Shown in pieces: positions 1-7,508 of a stretch of 53,563 nt of DNA. Source of the stretch: CAWATZ01 sp963784995 (GTDB lineage Bacteria > Planctomycetota > Planctomycetia > Gemmatales > Gemmataceae); assembly GCA_963784995.1 (NCBI GenBank), contig CAWATZ010000009.1, positions 1 to 53,563 on the forward strand, read 5' to 3'. The translations under genes and the position numbers were made by a program. The notes below the pieces were generated by a model. It saw only the letters and a list, made by a program, of their open reading frames with translations. It was not told the origin of the DNA and made no database searches. The stretch's first letter is position 1, and each line of letters starts with the position of its first letter.

Positions 1-27
1 CTTCTTCTTGCCGGGCCCTTCGTTGAG

Positions 28-177
28 TTACGTATTGCGAAAGACGAACCAGTCACCGGAGAGGGGATCGTCGCCCAGCCCCTGGCTGACCAGGGCCGCC
101 AGCCCGTCAAACGATTTGCGGCAATCGACGGCGGCCAGGCAGAGAAAAATGCGTCCGGGTGGTGTCAGGGGGAGCAT
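28..177 (-). pseudogene. tnpB: IS66 TnpB (Orf2) fragment, stopped after 49 codons
   Basis: IS66 TnpB proteins are about 115 residues long and are required for transposition, though their biochemical role is unclear. The 49 residues here carry the family's N-terminal signature, with RKSFDGLAALV followed by DPLSGDWFVFRN. A TAA at 28-30 stops the frame exactly where family members continue with a basic stretch, and the bases beyond the stop, read in the same frame, give EGPGKKK. That suggests a nonsense or indel change in a once longer gene, although the window ends too soon to follow it. The ATG at 175-177 overlaps the end of tnpA by 13 bases, the usual coupled arrangement. Confidence 0.65.
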
Positions 178-524
178 GGCCTCTCCTCCAGGACAGCCAG
201 CAGAGTACGCAAGGAGGCGGCATCGAAGCCTGGCCCAACGAACAGGCGTCGGCCGTTGCCCAGGACGACTTCGAGGCTCGGCGTGGCGGCGGTAGGTTCG
301 GGGGTGACGTGCAGGGGGACGAAGGTAACAGGGTCTGAGGCCGGGTGCTGGCAGGCGTCGGTGTCGCGTTGGGCCAACGTTCGCCGCCAGCAATAAAAGG
401 ACGCCTCGGCCAGCTGGTGGCGGCGGCAGTAGGCGCGGATGGACAGACCACTGACGAGCCAACGTTCGAGGTGGGAGCGCCAGAAACGCTCCTTGTCCGG
501 ATCACGAGATCGACCGGCAGACAT
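165..524 (-). CDS. tnpA: IS66 accessory protein TnpA
   Basis: This 119-residue protein is the small helix-turn-helix accessory protein of IS66 elements. The N-terminal half shows the characteristic pattern: a W-x3-L-x3-W segment, then SIRAYCRRHQLAEASFYCWRR, which is the recognition region seen in the family. The C-terminal part (about residues 60-119) contains a VVLGNGRRLFVGPGFD segment, also typical. The ATG at 522-524 is preferred to an in-frame start 36 bases upstream because family members begin just before the acidic and basic segment PDKERFWRSHLERW. The frame appears intact, but the neighbouring tnpB is broken, so the element is probably not autonomous. Confidence 0.8.
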   Translation of the reverse strand: MSAGRSRDPDKERFWRSHLERWLVSGLSIRAYCRRHQLAEASFYCWRRTLAQRDTDACQHPASDPVTFVPLHVTPEPTAATPSLEVVLGNGRRLFVGPGFDAASLRTLLAVLEERPCSP

Positions 525-590
525 ACGAGATACCTCCAGAGCATGGGTCGGGCGAAACATGCTCGGAGCATACCCGGCGCTGCAACAGTG

Positions 591-609
591 GTTTTTACCG
601 GACGCTTAC
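591..609 (-). repeat. IS66 terminal inverted repeat
   Basis: On the minus strand this 19-base stretch begins GTAAGCG, the usual start of IS66-family terminal repeats, and lies about 65 bases upstream of the tnpA start. It marks the boundary between the element and the chromosome. The partner repeat is outside the window. Confidence 0.6.
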
Positions 610-969
610 GTTGGTTCGTGTCCTGGAATTGTTGGAGTTGTCACCCTCCCTGTACACCAATCTGACCAACCCCTGTCCATACCACCCGCTCATCTCTGTT
701 GCTCTGGTCTTGCTCGATCGTTCGGGGTAAGAGATCTATTGAACCTCCCAAAAGCTTACGCGAATGAGGGGAATTCACCTGGATCAACGACCGCTTTGGG
801 GTCTCCTGGCAGCTGAACCTGAAGTGACCGCCCGGGCCTCGGACAGTCCGTCGTTGTCATACCCCAAGGTGGTATACTGTGAAGCGGATTGCCGAAGTGG
901 TATACTTGGCAAGAACAGTAATGGTGTGCTATCACCTTCCAATCGAGCCTGGCATCGGGGAGCACCGCC
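610..969. other. Intergenic stretch with a spaced direct repeat
   Basis: No convincing gene is visible between the IS66 end and the ROK gene; short open frames here have no recognisable domain. The one structured feature is the ten-base sequence GTGGTATACT, present twice in the same orientation at 869-878 and 897-906, 28 bases apart and 64 to 92 bases before the ROK start. It could be a pair of binding sites, or two TATACT-like promoter elements. No well-spaced -35 box is evident. Confidence 0.3.
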
Positions 970-1929
970 TTGAGCAACCAACCCAATGACGCCGCAGCCG
1001 GGGAAACCGTGCCGGCCAGCCCGCCGGCGCCGCCTCCGGCAGGTGCGGCAACACACGTCCACACCATCCACGTGTCGGGTGCGGCAGTCCCCGCGGCCAT
1101 TGAGCCGCGACCCGTGGCCAGTGGACCTCTGCCCGCTCCCGTACCCGTGCCGACCGCCGCTCCCGCGGGGAGCGAGCCGGCGAAGGCCGAGTCGCCGACG
1201 CCGACGTCGATCCTGGTCATCGACATCGGCGGCACCAAGGTCAAGTTCCTGGCGACCGGACAGACGGAGCCCCGGAAAGCAGCCTCGGGCAAGCGGTTCA
1301 CGCCGGGCCGGCTGGTCGAGACGGTCCGCGAGGTGGCCCAGGATTGGAGCTACCAGGCCATCTCGATCGGCTACCCCGGACTGGTCGGCGCCCACGGTCC
1401 GCGCTCCGAGCCCGGCAACCTCGGGCCAGGCTGGGTGGGCTTCGACTTCGCCGCCGCCTTCGGCGTAGACGTCAAGATGGTCAACGACGCCACCATGCAG
1501 GCCCTGGGCAGCTACGAAGGCGGCCGGATGCTCTTCCTCGGCCTGGGCACGGGCCTTGGCTCATCTCTGATCGTGGGGAACGTCGTCGTGCCCCTTGAAC
1601 TGGACCGAATGCTGTACAACCGCAACAAGACCCTGGGAGAAGTCCTCGGCCGGCGCGGCCTCGAACGGGTCGGCAAGGCGAGGTGGCGAGAGACGGTGAC
1701 CAGCGTGGTCACCGCTTTGATGAGGGCCTTCGTGGCCGACTACGTGGTCATCGGCGGCGGCAACGCCAAGAACGTCAAGGTGCTGCCCCCCGGCGCCCGC
1801 CTGGGACACAATCTGACCGCCTTCCGCGGCGGCATCCGCCTGTGGGGCCTCGAGGACGTCTGGGTCCTGGCCGCGTATGGTGGCGAGTCGTCGCACCCGA
1901 CGGCAAAGGAAGCGCTGCGCATGCTCTGA
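970..1929 (+). CDS. ROK-family sugar kinase, polyphosphate-glucokinase-like
   Basis: The protein (319 residues) is a cytoplasmic ASKHA-fold kinase that probably phosphorylates glucose or a related sugar. After an unusual Pro/Ala-rich N-terminal extension of about 80 residues, the kinase core starts with the phosphate-binding motif VIDIGGTKVKFL. It continues with GYPGLVG, the sugar-binding VNDATMQALG and the second phosphate loop LFLGLGTGLGSSL; a VIGGGNAKN segment follows near the C-terminus. The zinc-binding cysteine cluster of many ROK repressors is absent, and the sequence most resembles the polyphosphate/ATP glucokinase branch. The TTG at 970 is supported by GGGGAG eight bases upstream. 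A later in-frame GTG would remove part of the low-complexity extension. The phosphate donor cannot be told from sequence. Confidence 0.8.
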   Translation: MSNQPNDAAAGETVPASPPAPPPAGAATHVHTIHVSGAAVPAAIEPRPVASGPLPAPVPVPTAAPAGSEPAKAESPTPTSILVIDIGGTKVKFLATGQTEPRKAASGKRFTPGRLVETVREVAQDWSYQAISIGYPGLVGAHGPRSEPGNLGPGWVGFDFAAAFGVDVKMVNDATMQALGSYEGGRMLFLGLGTGLGSSLIVGNVVVPLELDRMLYNRNKTLGEVLGRRGLERVGKARWRETVTSVVTALMRAFVADYVVIGGGNAKNVKVLPPGARLGHNLTAFRGGIRLWGLEDVWVLAAYGGESSHPTAKEALRML

Positions 1930-2031
1930 AGCCAGGCGCGTTCCCTGGCAATTTCCTTGCGAGGACGACCCGCATCGCGTACGATTCTCCATCAGCAGCC
2001 CGATCCTGGTCATCCTCCCAGGGAGCCGCCG

Positions 2032-3486
2032 ATGCTGAGTCTTACCGGGATGCCCCTGCAACTGTGTCCAAGCGTCAGCCGCCGGGAGCTGCTGCGCCTG
2101 GGCGGACTCGCGCTGGCCGGCCTGAGCCTGCCGCAACTGCTGGCGAAGGAGGCCCGCTCCGCAGCGACCCCCAAACCCCGACGGCGGAAGCGAGCCCGGT
2201 CATGCCTGCTGATCTTCATGGAAGGCGGCCCGTCCCACCTCGACACGTGGGACATGAAGCCAGACGCCCCCGAGGAGATTCGCGGCGAACTGAAGCCGAT
2301 CGCGACCACGGTTCCAGGCTTGCAGGTGTGCGAGCTGCTGCCCCTCCTCTCCCGGCAAATGCACCACCTCGCCCTGGTCCGCTCGGTGCATCACGCCATC
2401 ACCGACCACAACGCCGGCACCTACTACGTCCTGACCGGGCGCTACCCGATGGACGGCTCCCGGCTGATCGTGGCCAACTCGCCGAAGAACTTTCCGCCCT
2501 ACGGGGCCGTCCTCGCCAAGCTGCGGCCCACGGGTCGGCCGCTCCCTGACTTTGTCCATATCCCGGAGTACCAGTCCAACAACGGCGTGGACATCGCCGG
2601 CCAGTCTTCCGGGTTCCTGGGGGCGGCCTACGACCCGCTGATCGCCGGCGACCCGAGCTTGCCAGGCTACCAGATCCCGGGACTGACTCCGTCCGAGGAC
2701 GTACCCTCGCGCCGGCTCGCCCGCCGGGAGGGGCTGCTGCGGGACCTCGACCTCTCCCTCGGGCGGCTCGCCGACGACCCGGGGCTGGTCCGGCTCGACG
2801 CCTTCCAGCGCAAGGCGGTGCAGCTGGTCGCGTCCGCCGAGGCCCGCAAGGCGTTCGACCTCAGCCAGGAGCCGGCCGCCGTCCGGGAGCGCTACGGGCT
2901 GGACCCGGGCTCGGATCGCTCCATCGAGGCCCGCAAGTTCGGCGGTCTGCCGCACCTGGGGCAGTGCATGCTGCTGGCCCGCCGGCTGATCGAGGCGGGC
3001 GTTCGCCTGGTCACGCTCGTCACCGGCCGGCGCATCGACCAGGCCTGGGACGGGCATCGCGATCACTTCCCCTTGATGCGGCGCTCCCTGTGTCCGATGT
3101 TCGACCGCAGTTGCTCGGCGCTGCTGGAGGACATGGCCAACCGGGGCCTGCTGGAGGAGACGCTGGTGGTCATCATGGGCGAGTTCGGCCGGACGCCGAA
3201 GATCGGCTCGGTGACCTCCAACGCCGGGGCCGCCAAGAATGGCCGGGACCACTGGCCCTACTGCTTCACGGTGCTGTTCGCCGGGGCCGGGATTCCAGGC
3301 GGGGCCATCTTCGGCGCCTCCGACAGGCAGGGCGGCTACCCCTCCCGCGAGCCGGTCACGCCAGAGGACATAACCGCGACCATCTACGAAGCGATGGGCC
3401 TGCCGCCGGACACCGAGATCCGCGATCCGCTGAACCAGCCGCACGTCCTTTGCCGGGGCCAGCCGATCCGGGCGCTGCTTGGTTGA
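2032..3486 (+). CDS. DUF1501 protein with Tat signal
   Basis: DUF1501 proteins are predicted alkaline-phosphatase-superfamily (sulfatase-like) exported proteins that are very abundant in planctomycetes; their substrate is not established. This one has 484 residues. Its N-terminus carries a twin-arginine signal, SRRELLRLGGLALAGLSLPQ, so it is probably folded before export. The body shows family landmarks: FMEGGPSHLDTWDMKP, a DHNAGTYYVLTGRYP segment, GEFGRTPKI with the nearby DHWP metal-site region, and DITATIYEAMGLPPDTEI near the end. The ATG at 2032 follows GGGAG at the right spacing; an upstream in-frame start would put extra residues before the signal. It stands without the DUF1549/DUF1553 partner that such genes usually have, unlike the second copy near 32 kb. 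Confidence 0.85.
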   Translation: MLSLTGMPLQLCPSVSRRELLRLGGLALAGLSLPQLLAKEARSAATPKPRRRKRARSCLLIFMEGGPSHLDTWDMKPDAPEEIRGELKPIATTVPGLQVCELLPLLSRQMHHLALVRSVHHAITDHNAGTYYVLTGRYPMDGSRLIVANSPKNFPPYGAVLAKLRPTGRPLPDFVHIPEYQSNNGVDIAGQSSGFLGAAYDPLIAGDPSLPGYQIPGLTPSEDVPSRRLARREGLLRDLDLSLGRLADDPGLVRLDAFQRKAVQLVASAEARKAFDLSQEPAAVRERYGLDPGSDRSIEARKFGGLPHLGQCMLLARRLIEAGVRLVTLVTGRRIDQAWDGHRDHFPLMRRSLCPMFDRSCSALLEDMANRGLLEETLVVIMGEFGRTPKIGSVTSNAGAAKNGRDHWPYCFTVLFAGAGIPGGAIFGASDRQGGYPSREPVTPEDITATIYEAMGLPPDTEIRDPLNQPHVLCRGQPIRALLG

Positions 3487-3493
3487 GACGAAA

Positions 3494-3547
3494 GTAGCCC
3501 TCACGCTCCGCGTGAGGGAATTCCCTCACGCGGAGCGTGAGGGCTAC
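3494..3547. repeat. Perfect 54-bp palindrome, GTAG-footed REP-like pair
   Basis: This is a perfect inverted repeat centred on GAATTC. Each half starts, reading inward, with GTAG followed by CCCTCACGC TCC GCGTGAGGG, itself a 9-bp hairpin with a 3-base loop. That is the layout of two head-to-head REP units, each a hairpin with a GTAG foot. It lies between a DUF1501 stop and a peptidase start, so it could also act as a terminator or processing site. Confidence 0.75.
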
Positions 3548-3563
3548 AATCCGGAGAGAATCC

Positions 3564-4736
3564 ATGCCGCGCTTCCTGTCCCTGTTCCTGGCCTGGGTGC
3601 TGCTGATGACCGCCGCCGTTGCCGCTCCCCCCGCCAAGCCCCGCGCCGTGACCTGGGTGTGCCGCTGGAGGGAACGCCGGGGCCGCTCAACGCGATCACC
3701 GACGTGGCCGGAGTCGAGGTCGGCCACACCACGATCATCCAGGGCGAAGGCAAGCTGGTAGTCGGCAAGGGCCCTGTGCGGACGGGCGTGACGGCCATCC
3801 TGCCGCGGGGTCGGGAGTCGGCCGACCCGGTCTTTGCCGGCTGGTTCTCCCTCAACGGCAACGGCGAGATGACCGGGACCGCCTGGATCGAGGAATCGGG
3901 CTTCCTCGAAGGACCGGTCCTGCTGACCAACACCACCAGCGTTGGCACCGTCCGCGACGCCGTCATCAAGTGGTGGACCGGCCGGAAGATCCAGCATCAG
4001 CCGTGGGTCCTGCCCGTCGTGGCGGAAACCTACGATGGCTATCTCAACGACACCGACGGCTTTCACGTCAAGGAGAAGCACGTCCTGGACGCGCTGGAGT
4101 CCGCCCGGGGCGGAGCGGTCGCGGAGGGCAACGTGGGCGGCGGCACCGGCATGACCTGCTTCGAGTTCGCGAGCGGCATCGGCACTTCTTCCCGGAAGCT
4201 CCTGGCAAAGCAGGGCGGCTTCACAGTGGGCGTCCTGGTGCAGGCGAACTTCGGTCGGCGGCACCAGCTCACGGTTGCCGGCGTCCCCGTTGGCCGCGAG
4301 ATCACCGAAGGGACTTTCCGACGCCGTGAGTCCGGCTCCATCATCATCCTCGTGGCCACCGACGCGCCGCTGCTGCCGCATCAGCTGAAGCGCCTGGCCC
4401 GGCGCGTCCCTGGGTCTGGCCCGCACCGGCAGCGTCTCGGGCAATGGCTCGGGAGACCTTTTCTTGGCGTTCTCGACGGCTAACCCCGGTGCGGCCAAGG
4501 CGGAGGGTCAGGCCAAGCTAACGATGCTGCCCAACGAGCGCATGGACCAACTCTTCGAGGCCACCGTGGAGGCGACCGAGGAGGCGATCCTCAACGCCCT
4601 GGTGGCAGCGCGGACCATTGTGGGGCGAGACGATCACAAGGTGCTGGGACTGCCGCACGATCGGCTGCGCGAGGTGCTGAAGAAGTACAACCGGCTGGCC
4701 GAGCCGAAGGAGAAACAGGCGCCCGGCGACAAGTAA
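3564..4736 (+). pseudogene. P1 family peptidase (DmpA/BapA-like), two compensating frameshifts
   Basis: P1 peptidases are self-cleaving N-terminal-nucleophile aminopeptidases. The start at 3564, after GGAGAGA, gives a signal peptide (MPRFLSLFLAWVLLMTAAVA). Near 3645 the frame shifts: the conserved part continues in another frame with VPLEGTPGPLNAITDVAGVE and reaches the nucleophile region ESGSIIILVATDAPLLPHQL, where the serine after glycine is the expected self-processing residue. Near 4402 it shifts back, giving GLARTGSVSGNGSGDLFLAF and a normal C-terminus ending at 4736. Start and end are in the same frame and the total length is 391 codons, usual for the family. The middle section is well conserved, so sequence error is as likely as a true pseudogene. 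The protein was probably periplasmic. Confidence 0.75.
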
Positions 4737-4756
4737 TGCGAAGTGCGTCAAGCGTC

Positions 4757-6655
4757 CTAATACTTCAATTCCAGTCCCACCGTGATGCCCTGGGCCCAGA
4801 AGTCGCTGGCGGTGAACGGCATCGCCGGCCGGGCCGGGTTGCCGATTCCCGGCAGCGGGCCGCCCGGCATCGGGACCTGGCTCAGGTTGATCGTCCGGTC
4901 GATCTGATCGGCCGGGCGGGCCACGTTGCTCCAGTAAATCAGATCGTAGCCTACGTACACCCGCAGCCGCTCCAGCAGCTGAAACCCGAAGCGCAGACCG
5001 ACCTCGGGCACCACACCCAGCACGGCGCGGTTGTAGTGGCCGACGTTCGAGGTGGAGGCCAGCAAGCCGACCGGGTAGGCAAAGGAGTTCCCGGTCGGCG
5101 GAGTGTAGATGGTCGTGCCGCTCACGTCCACCGACTGGAACGTCTCGCCCACGGCGAGGCTGGCCCGCAGATCGACGTACCAGCCGTCGCCCACGTAGCC
5201 GGCCTCGGTGCCGACCCGGACACCGTGAAACTGGTTGTTCCCCGTGAAGCGATCGCCGATCACCGAGGCGGTGCCCATCTGGCTGGCAACGTCGGTGATG
5301 GTCAGGTCCTCGTTGAGGGCCAGGGTGCGGTAACCCAGCAGGGCGTCGAAGTGGTAGCTGGGCGTGTACCAGAGGCTGCTGCGGGCATCGGCAGCCAGGC
5401 CCCAGAAGGAACTGCGGACGTTCACACTCTCGGACCCTGTATCACTGGGGGGAATCACCCGGGCGTCGGCGATCTCGTGCCAGCTGGCCGCGTCCACCAG
5501 CGGCCGGGCCAGCAGCTGATTGCCCAGGCTGGCCACGGAGAACTGGTTGGTCACCGTGCCCAGGAACAGGCCCTGCACTTCCACGCCCAGCAGATGCTCG
5601 TCCAGCAGCCAGCCGCCGATCAGGACCCGGCCGCCCGAGCGTGCCCCGCCGCTGACGGGCTGATCGCCGATCAGCACCGTCGTGGCCGGGTCCAGCAGGC
5701 TGCCTCCGGTCGAGAACCGGTTTCCTGCAAGGTTGGCCGCGCTGGGTGCTCCCGTGGTGACCAGGGGCGGCAGCTGGCTCCCGCGCGTCCACCAGAGCAA
5801 ATACTCGGCCTGGCCGTAGAAGGGCGACCCGGAGGACGGTGGTTCAGCCCCGACAAGCGGTCCCGGTGCCGCGGCACCGGGCGAAAGGTTCGGCGGCCCA
5901 GGTGCCGGTTCCGGCGGGCCCGCTGGCGGCGGGAAAGGCCGGGGAGGGTTTCCGGCCGATTGTCCACCTGCGGGAGTGACCGGGTCCGGGTTGAAGGCGC
6001 TGAACGAGGCACCCTGGATGGGCTTCGCGTCACCCCAGACGCTGACACCTTCGGACCCGCCGGGAGGCGCTGCGGTCCCAGGTGCTGGCATCGGACGGAC
6101 CACGTCCTCGCGCCACGACGAGATGACCTGCGGCTCAGAAGCGGGCACGGCGACCACACCCCGCGCCTCGGGGACTGACACCTCCGGGCTCGCCGCACCC
6201 CAGGGGTCGTCGGCGGGTTCGGGTAGTTGCGTGGCGGTTACCGCTGCCGGGATCGGTACGATTCCTTGCGGTGCTTCCGGGCCGGCTGGCCGCCACTGGA
6301 ACATCCGGTCAAGCAATTCGGAGGCCACCGGCTGCCACTCCGTTATCCTGGAGATGGGCGCCCCTGGGCTCGCCGGGACCGTCACGCGGTTCAGACTGAC
6401 CCGGACCAGGCCCGGGCTGGGCTGGACTTCCCGGGAGACGGGTCCTTGCAATGGAGGGCCGCTCGCTGGAAGTGCTGGCAAGGGCGTGGTCTCGACTTCT
6501 GCCGAGTTGAGCGGCACCGTGCCGGGGGGCACGGGTCGCAGCAGGCGGGCGACGGGACGAAGCGGTTGCGGACCCCAGCCGGGTTCCTGGGCCCTGACGG
6601 CCACTGCCGCCAGGCCCAGGATCATGGCCGCCAAGCTCGTCCAGCCCTTCCTCAT
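4757..6655 (-). CDS. BBP7-family outer-membrane beta-barrel protein
   Basis: The 632-residue protein has a signal peptide after MRKGWTSLAAMILGLAAVAV, then about 270 residues rich in Pro, Gly and Ala without clear fold, then a C-terminal barrel region starting at FYGQAEYLLWWTRGSQLPPL. This FYxxAEYLLWW opening, the alternating short strands, the internal GFQLLERLRVYVGYDLIYWS and the last strand QGITVGLELKY with a terminal aromatic residue are typical of the planctomycete BBP7 barrel family. The probable role is an outer-membrane pore or surface protein; no substrate is known. The ATG at 6653-6655 is chosen because it begins the signal peptide, with AGGA upstream. The gene is transcribed divergently from the MerR gene. 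Its 3' end is 20 bases from the convergent peptidase gene. Confidence 0.8.
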   Translation of the reverse strand: MRKGWTSLAAMILGLAAVAVRAQEPGWGPQPLRPVARLLRPVPPGTVPLNSAEVETTPLPALPASGPPLQGPVSREVQPSPGLVRVSLNRVTVPASPGAPISRITEWQPVASELLDRMFQWRPAGPEAPQGIVPIPAAVTATQLPEPADDPWGAASPEVSVPEARGVVAVPASEPQVISSWREDVVRPMPAPGTAAPPGGSEGVSVWGDAKPIQGASFSAFNPDPVTPAGGQSAGNPPRPFPPPAGPPEPAPGPPNLSPGAAAPGPLVGAEPPSSGSPFYGQAEYLLWWTRGSQLPPLVTTGAPSAANLAGNRFSTGGSLLDPATTVLIGDQPVSGGARSGGRVLIGGWLLDEHLLGVEVQGLFLGTVTNQFSVASLGNQLLARPLVDAASWHEIADARVIPPSDTGSESVNVRSSFWGLAADARSSLWYTPSYHFDALLGYRTLALNEDLTITDVASQMGTASVIGDRFTGNNQFHGVRVGTEAGYVGDGWYVDLRASLAVGETFQSVDVSGTTIYTPPTGNSFAYPVGLLASTSNVGHYNRAVLGVVPEVGLRFGFQLLERLRVYVGYDLIYWSNVARPADQIDRTINLSQVPMPGGPLPGIGNPARPAMPFTASDFWAQGITVGLELKY

Positions 6656-6852
6656 GAATCGATCCTGCTCCGACTCGTTGCTGCCAGCCACTCGGCGCGG
6701 TTCCCCAGCCACAGCTACGACCATTCATCGACCGGAAATGCCCAGCAGAACCAGAAAAATCACTGCTTCTGGCACAACAAGAACAATCCGTTCTCTCGGC
6801 ATTCCTTTGCTATCTTGACCACTTCGCGGTTTGCCCCTTGACGCTGGCATAT

Positions 6853-6874
6853 GACACTGATATATTACAGTAAC
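6853..6874. promoter_or_regulatory. Imperfect dyad just before the MerR start, candidate operator
   Basis: The sequence contains ACTG, eight AT-rich bases, then CAGT, with partial symmetry extending to the flanking G and C. It ends one base before the ATG of the MerR gene, in an otherwise GC-rich region. MerR proteins bind dyads of about this length and often control their own gene or the divergent one. No clear Shine-Dalgarno sequence is visible, so the message may be leaderless. Assignment is inference from position and symmetry. Confidence 0.35.
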
Positions 6875-6875
6875 T

Positions 6876-7508
6876 ATGGCAGCACGCGAACCTTTCTGGA
6901 CCCTGGATGAGCTTTGTGCCCGTGTGGCGCTGGCGCTGGCGGTGGATTACACCGGCCAGGCGAGCGGCCGGGTGCGGGACGTGCCGGACCAGCGGACCAT
7001 TCGCTATTACACGACGCTGGGTCTGCTGGATCGGCCGGCAGCGATGCGCGGCCGGACGGGCCTGTACGGCATCCGCCATCTGCGGCAGCTGGTGGCCATC
7101 AAACGGCTGCAAACGCACGGCCTGTCGCTGGCGGAGATCCAGAAGCGCCTGGTGGGGCAGAGCGATGAGGCCCTGCAAGAGATTGCTCGCGTTCCGTCCC
7201 ACCTGGAGGAACAAGAGCCGGCCTCGGCTGCCGAGTCCGGTCCGGAGAGTGCGACCGATGAGGTTGGACGCCGCGAATCGGCGTTCTGGACCGCCGTTCC
7301 CGCGAGCCCGGCCGGGACTGCGGAAACTGTTCAGCTTGAACTGGCTCCGGGTGTGTGCTTGCGGCTGGAGGTACTGCGTCCGGTGGACGACCATGATCGG
7401 GAGGCCCTGGCCGCGGCGGCCGGGCCGCTGCTGAAACTGCTCCGGGCCCGGCGGCTGGTGTCGCCGGAGGCCAAGGATTCCCCTTCTCCTGAGGACACGT
7501 CATGCTGA
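6876..7508 (+). CDS. MerR-family transcriptional regulator
   Basis: The 210-residue protein has an N-terminal winged helix of the MerR type at about residues 25-90: DQRTIRYYTTLGLLDRP, then GRTGLYGIRHLRQLVAIKRLQTHGLSLAEIQKRL, which covers the wing and second helix. The C-terminal 110 residues are acidic and Ala/Pro-rich, with a conserved-looking VQLELAPGVCLRLEVLRPVD strand segment. They contain no metal-binding cysteine set, so an effector cannot be named. Its stop overlaps the start of the VIT-vWA gene by seven bases, so the two are almost certainly co-transcribed and translationally coupled. It probably controls the downstream VIT-vWA/serpin block, possibly through the dyad at 6853-6874. Confidence 0.85.
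   Translation: MAAREPFWTLDELCARVALALAVDYTGQASGRVRDVPDQRTIRYYTTLGLLDRPAAMRGRTGLYGIRHLRQLVAIKRLQTHGLSLAEIQKRLVGQSDEALQEIARVPSHLEEQEPASAAESGPESATDEVGRRESAFWTAVPASPAGTAETVQLELAPGVCLRLEVLRPVDDHDREALAAAAGPLLKLLRARRLVSPEAKDSPSPEDTSC

Larger units (their letters stand above)
1..609 (-). mobile_element. IS66-type insertion sequence, left part only
   Basis: The first 609 bases hold the upstream end of an IS66-type element read on the minus strand. It contains tnpA, the start of tnpB, and a terminal sequence at 591-609 that reads GTAAGCGTCCGGTAAAAAC on the minus strand. IS66 elements typically begin with GTAAGCG, so base 609 is the likely outer edge. The large transposase gene tnpC and the other end would lie before base 1. 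The target duplication cannot be seen because only one end is present. Confidence 0.75.

Noticed and set aside
764..973. Short plus-strand gene before the ROK kinase
   Set aside because: The 69-codon frame has no domain, spans the GTGGTATACT repeats and has no supporting upstream signal.
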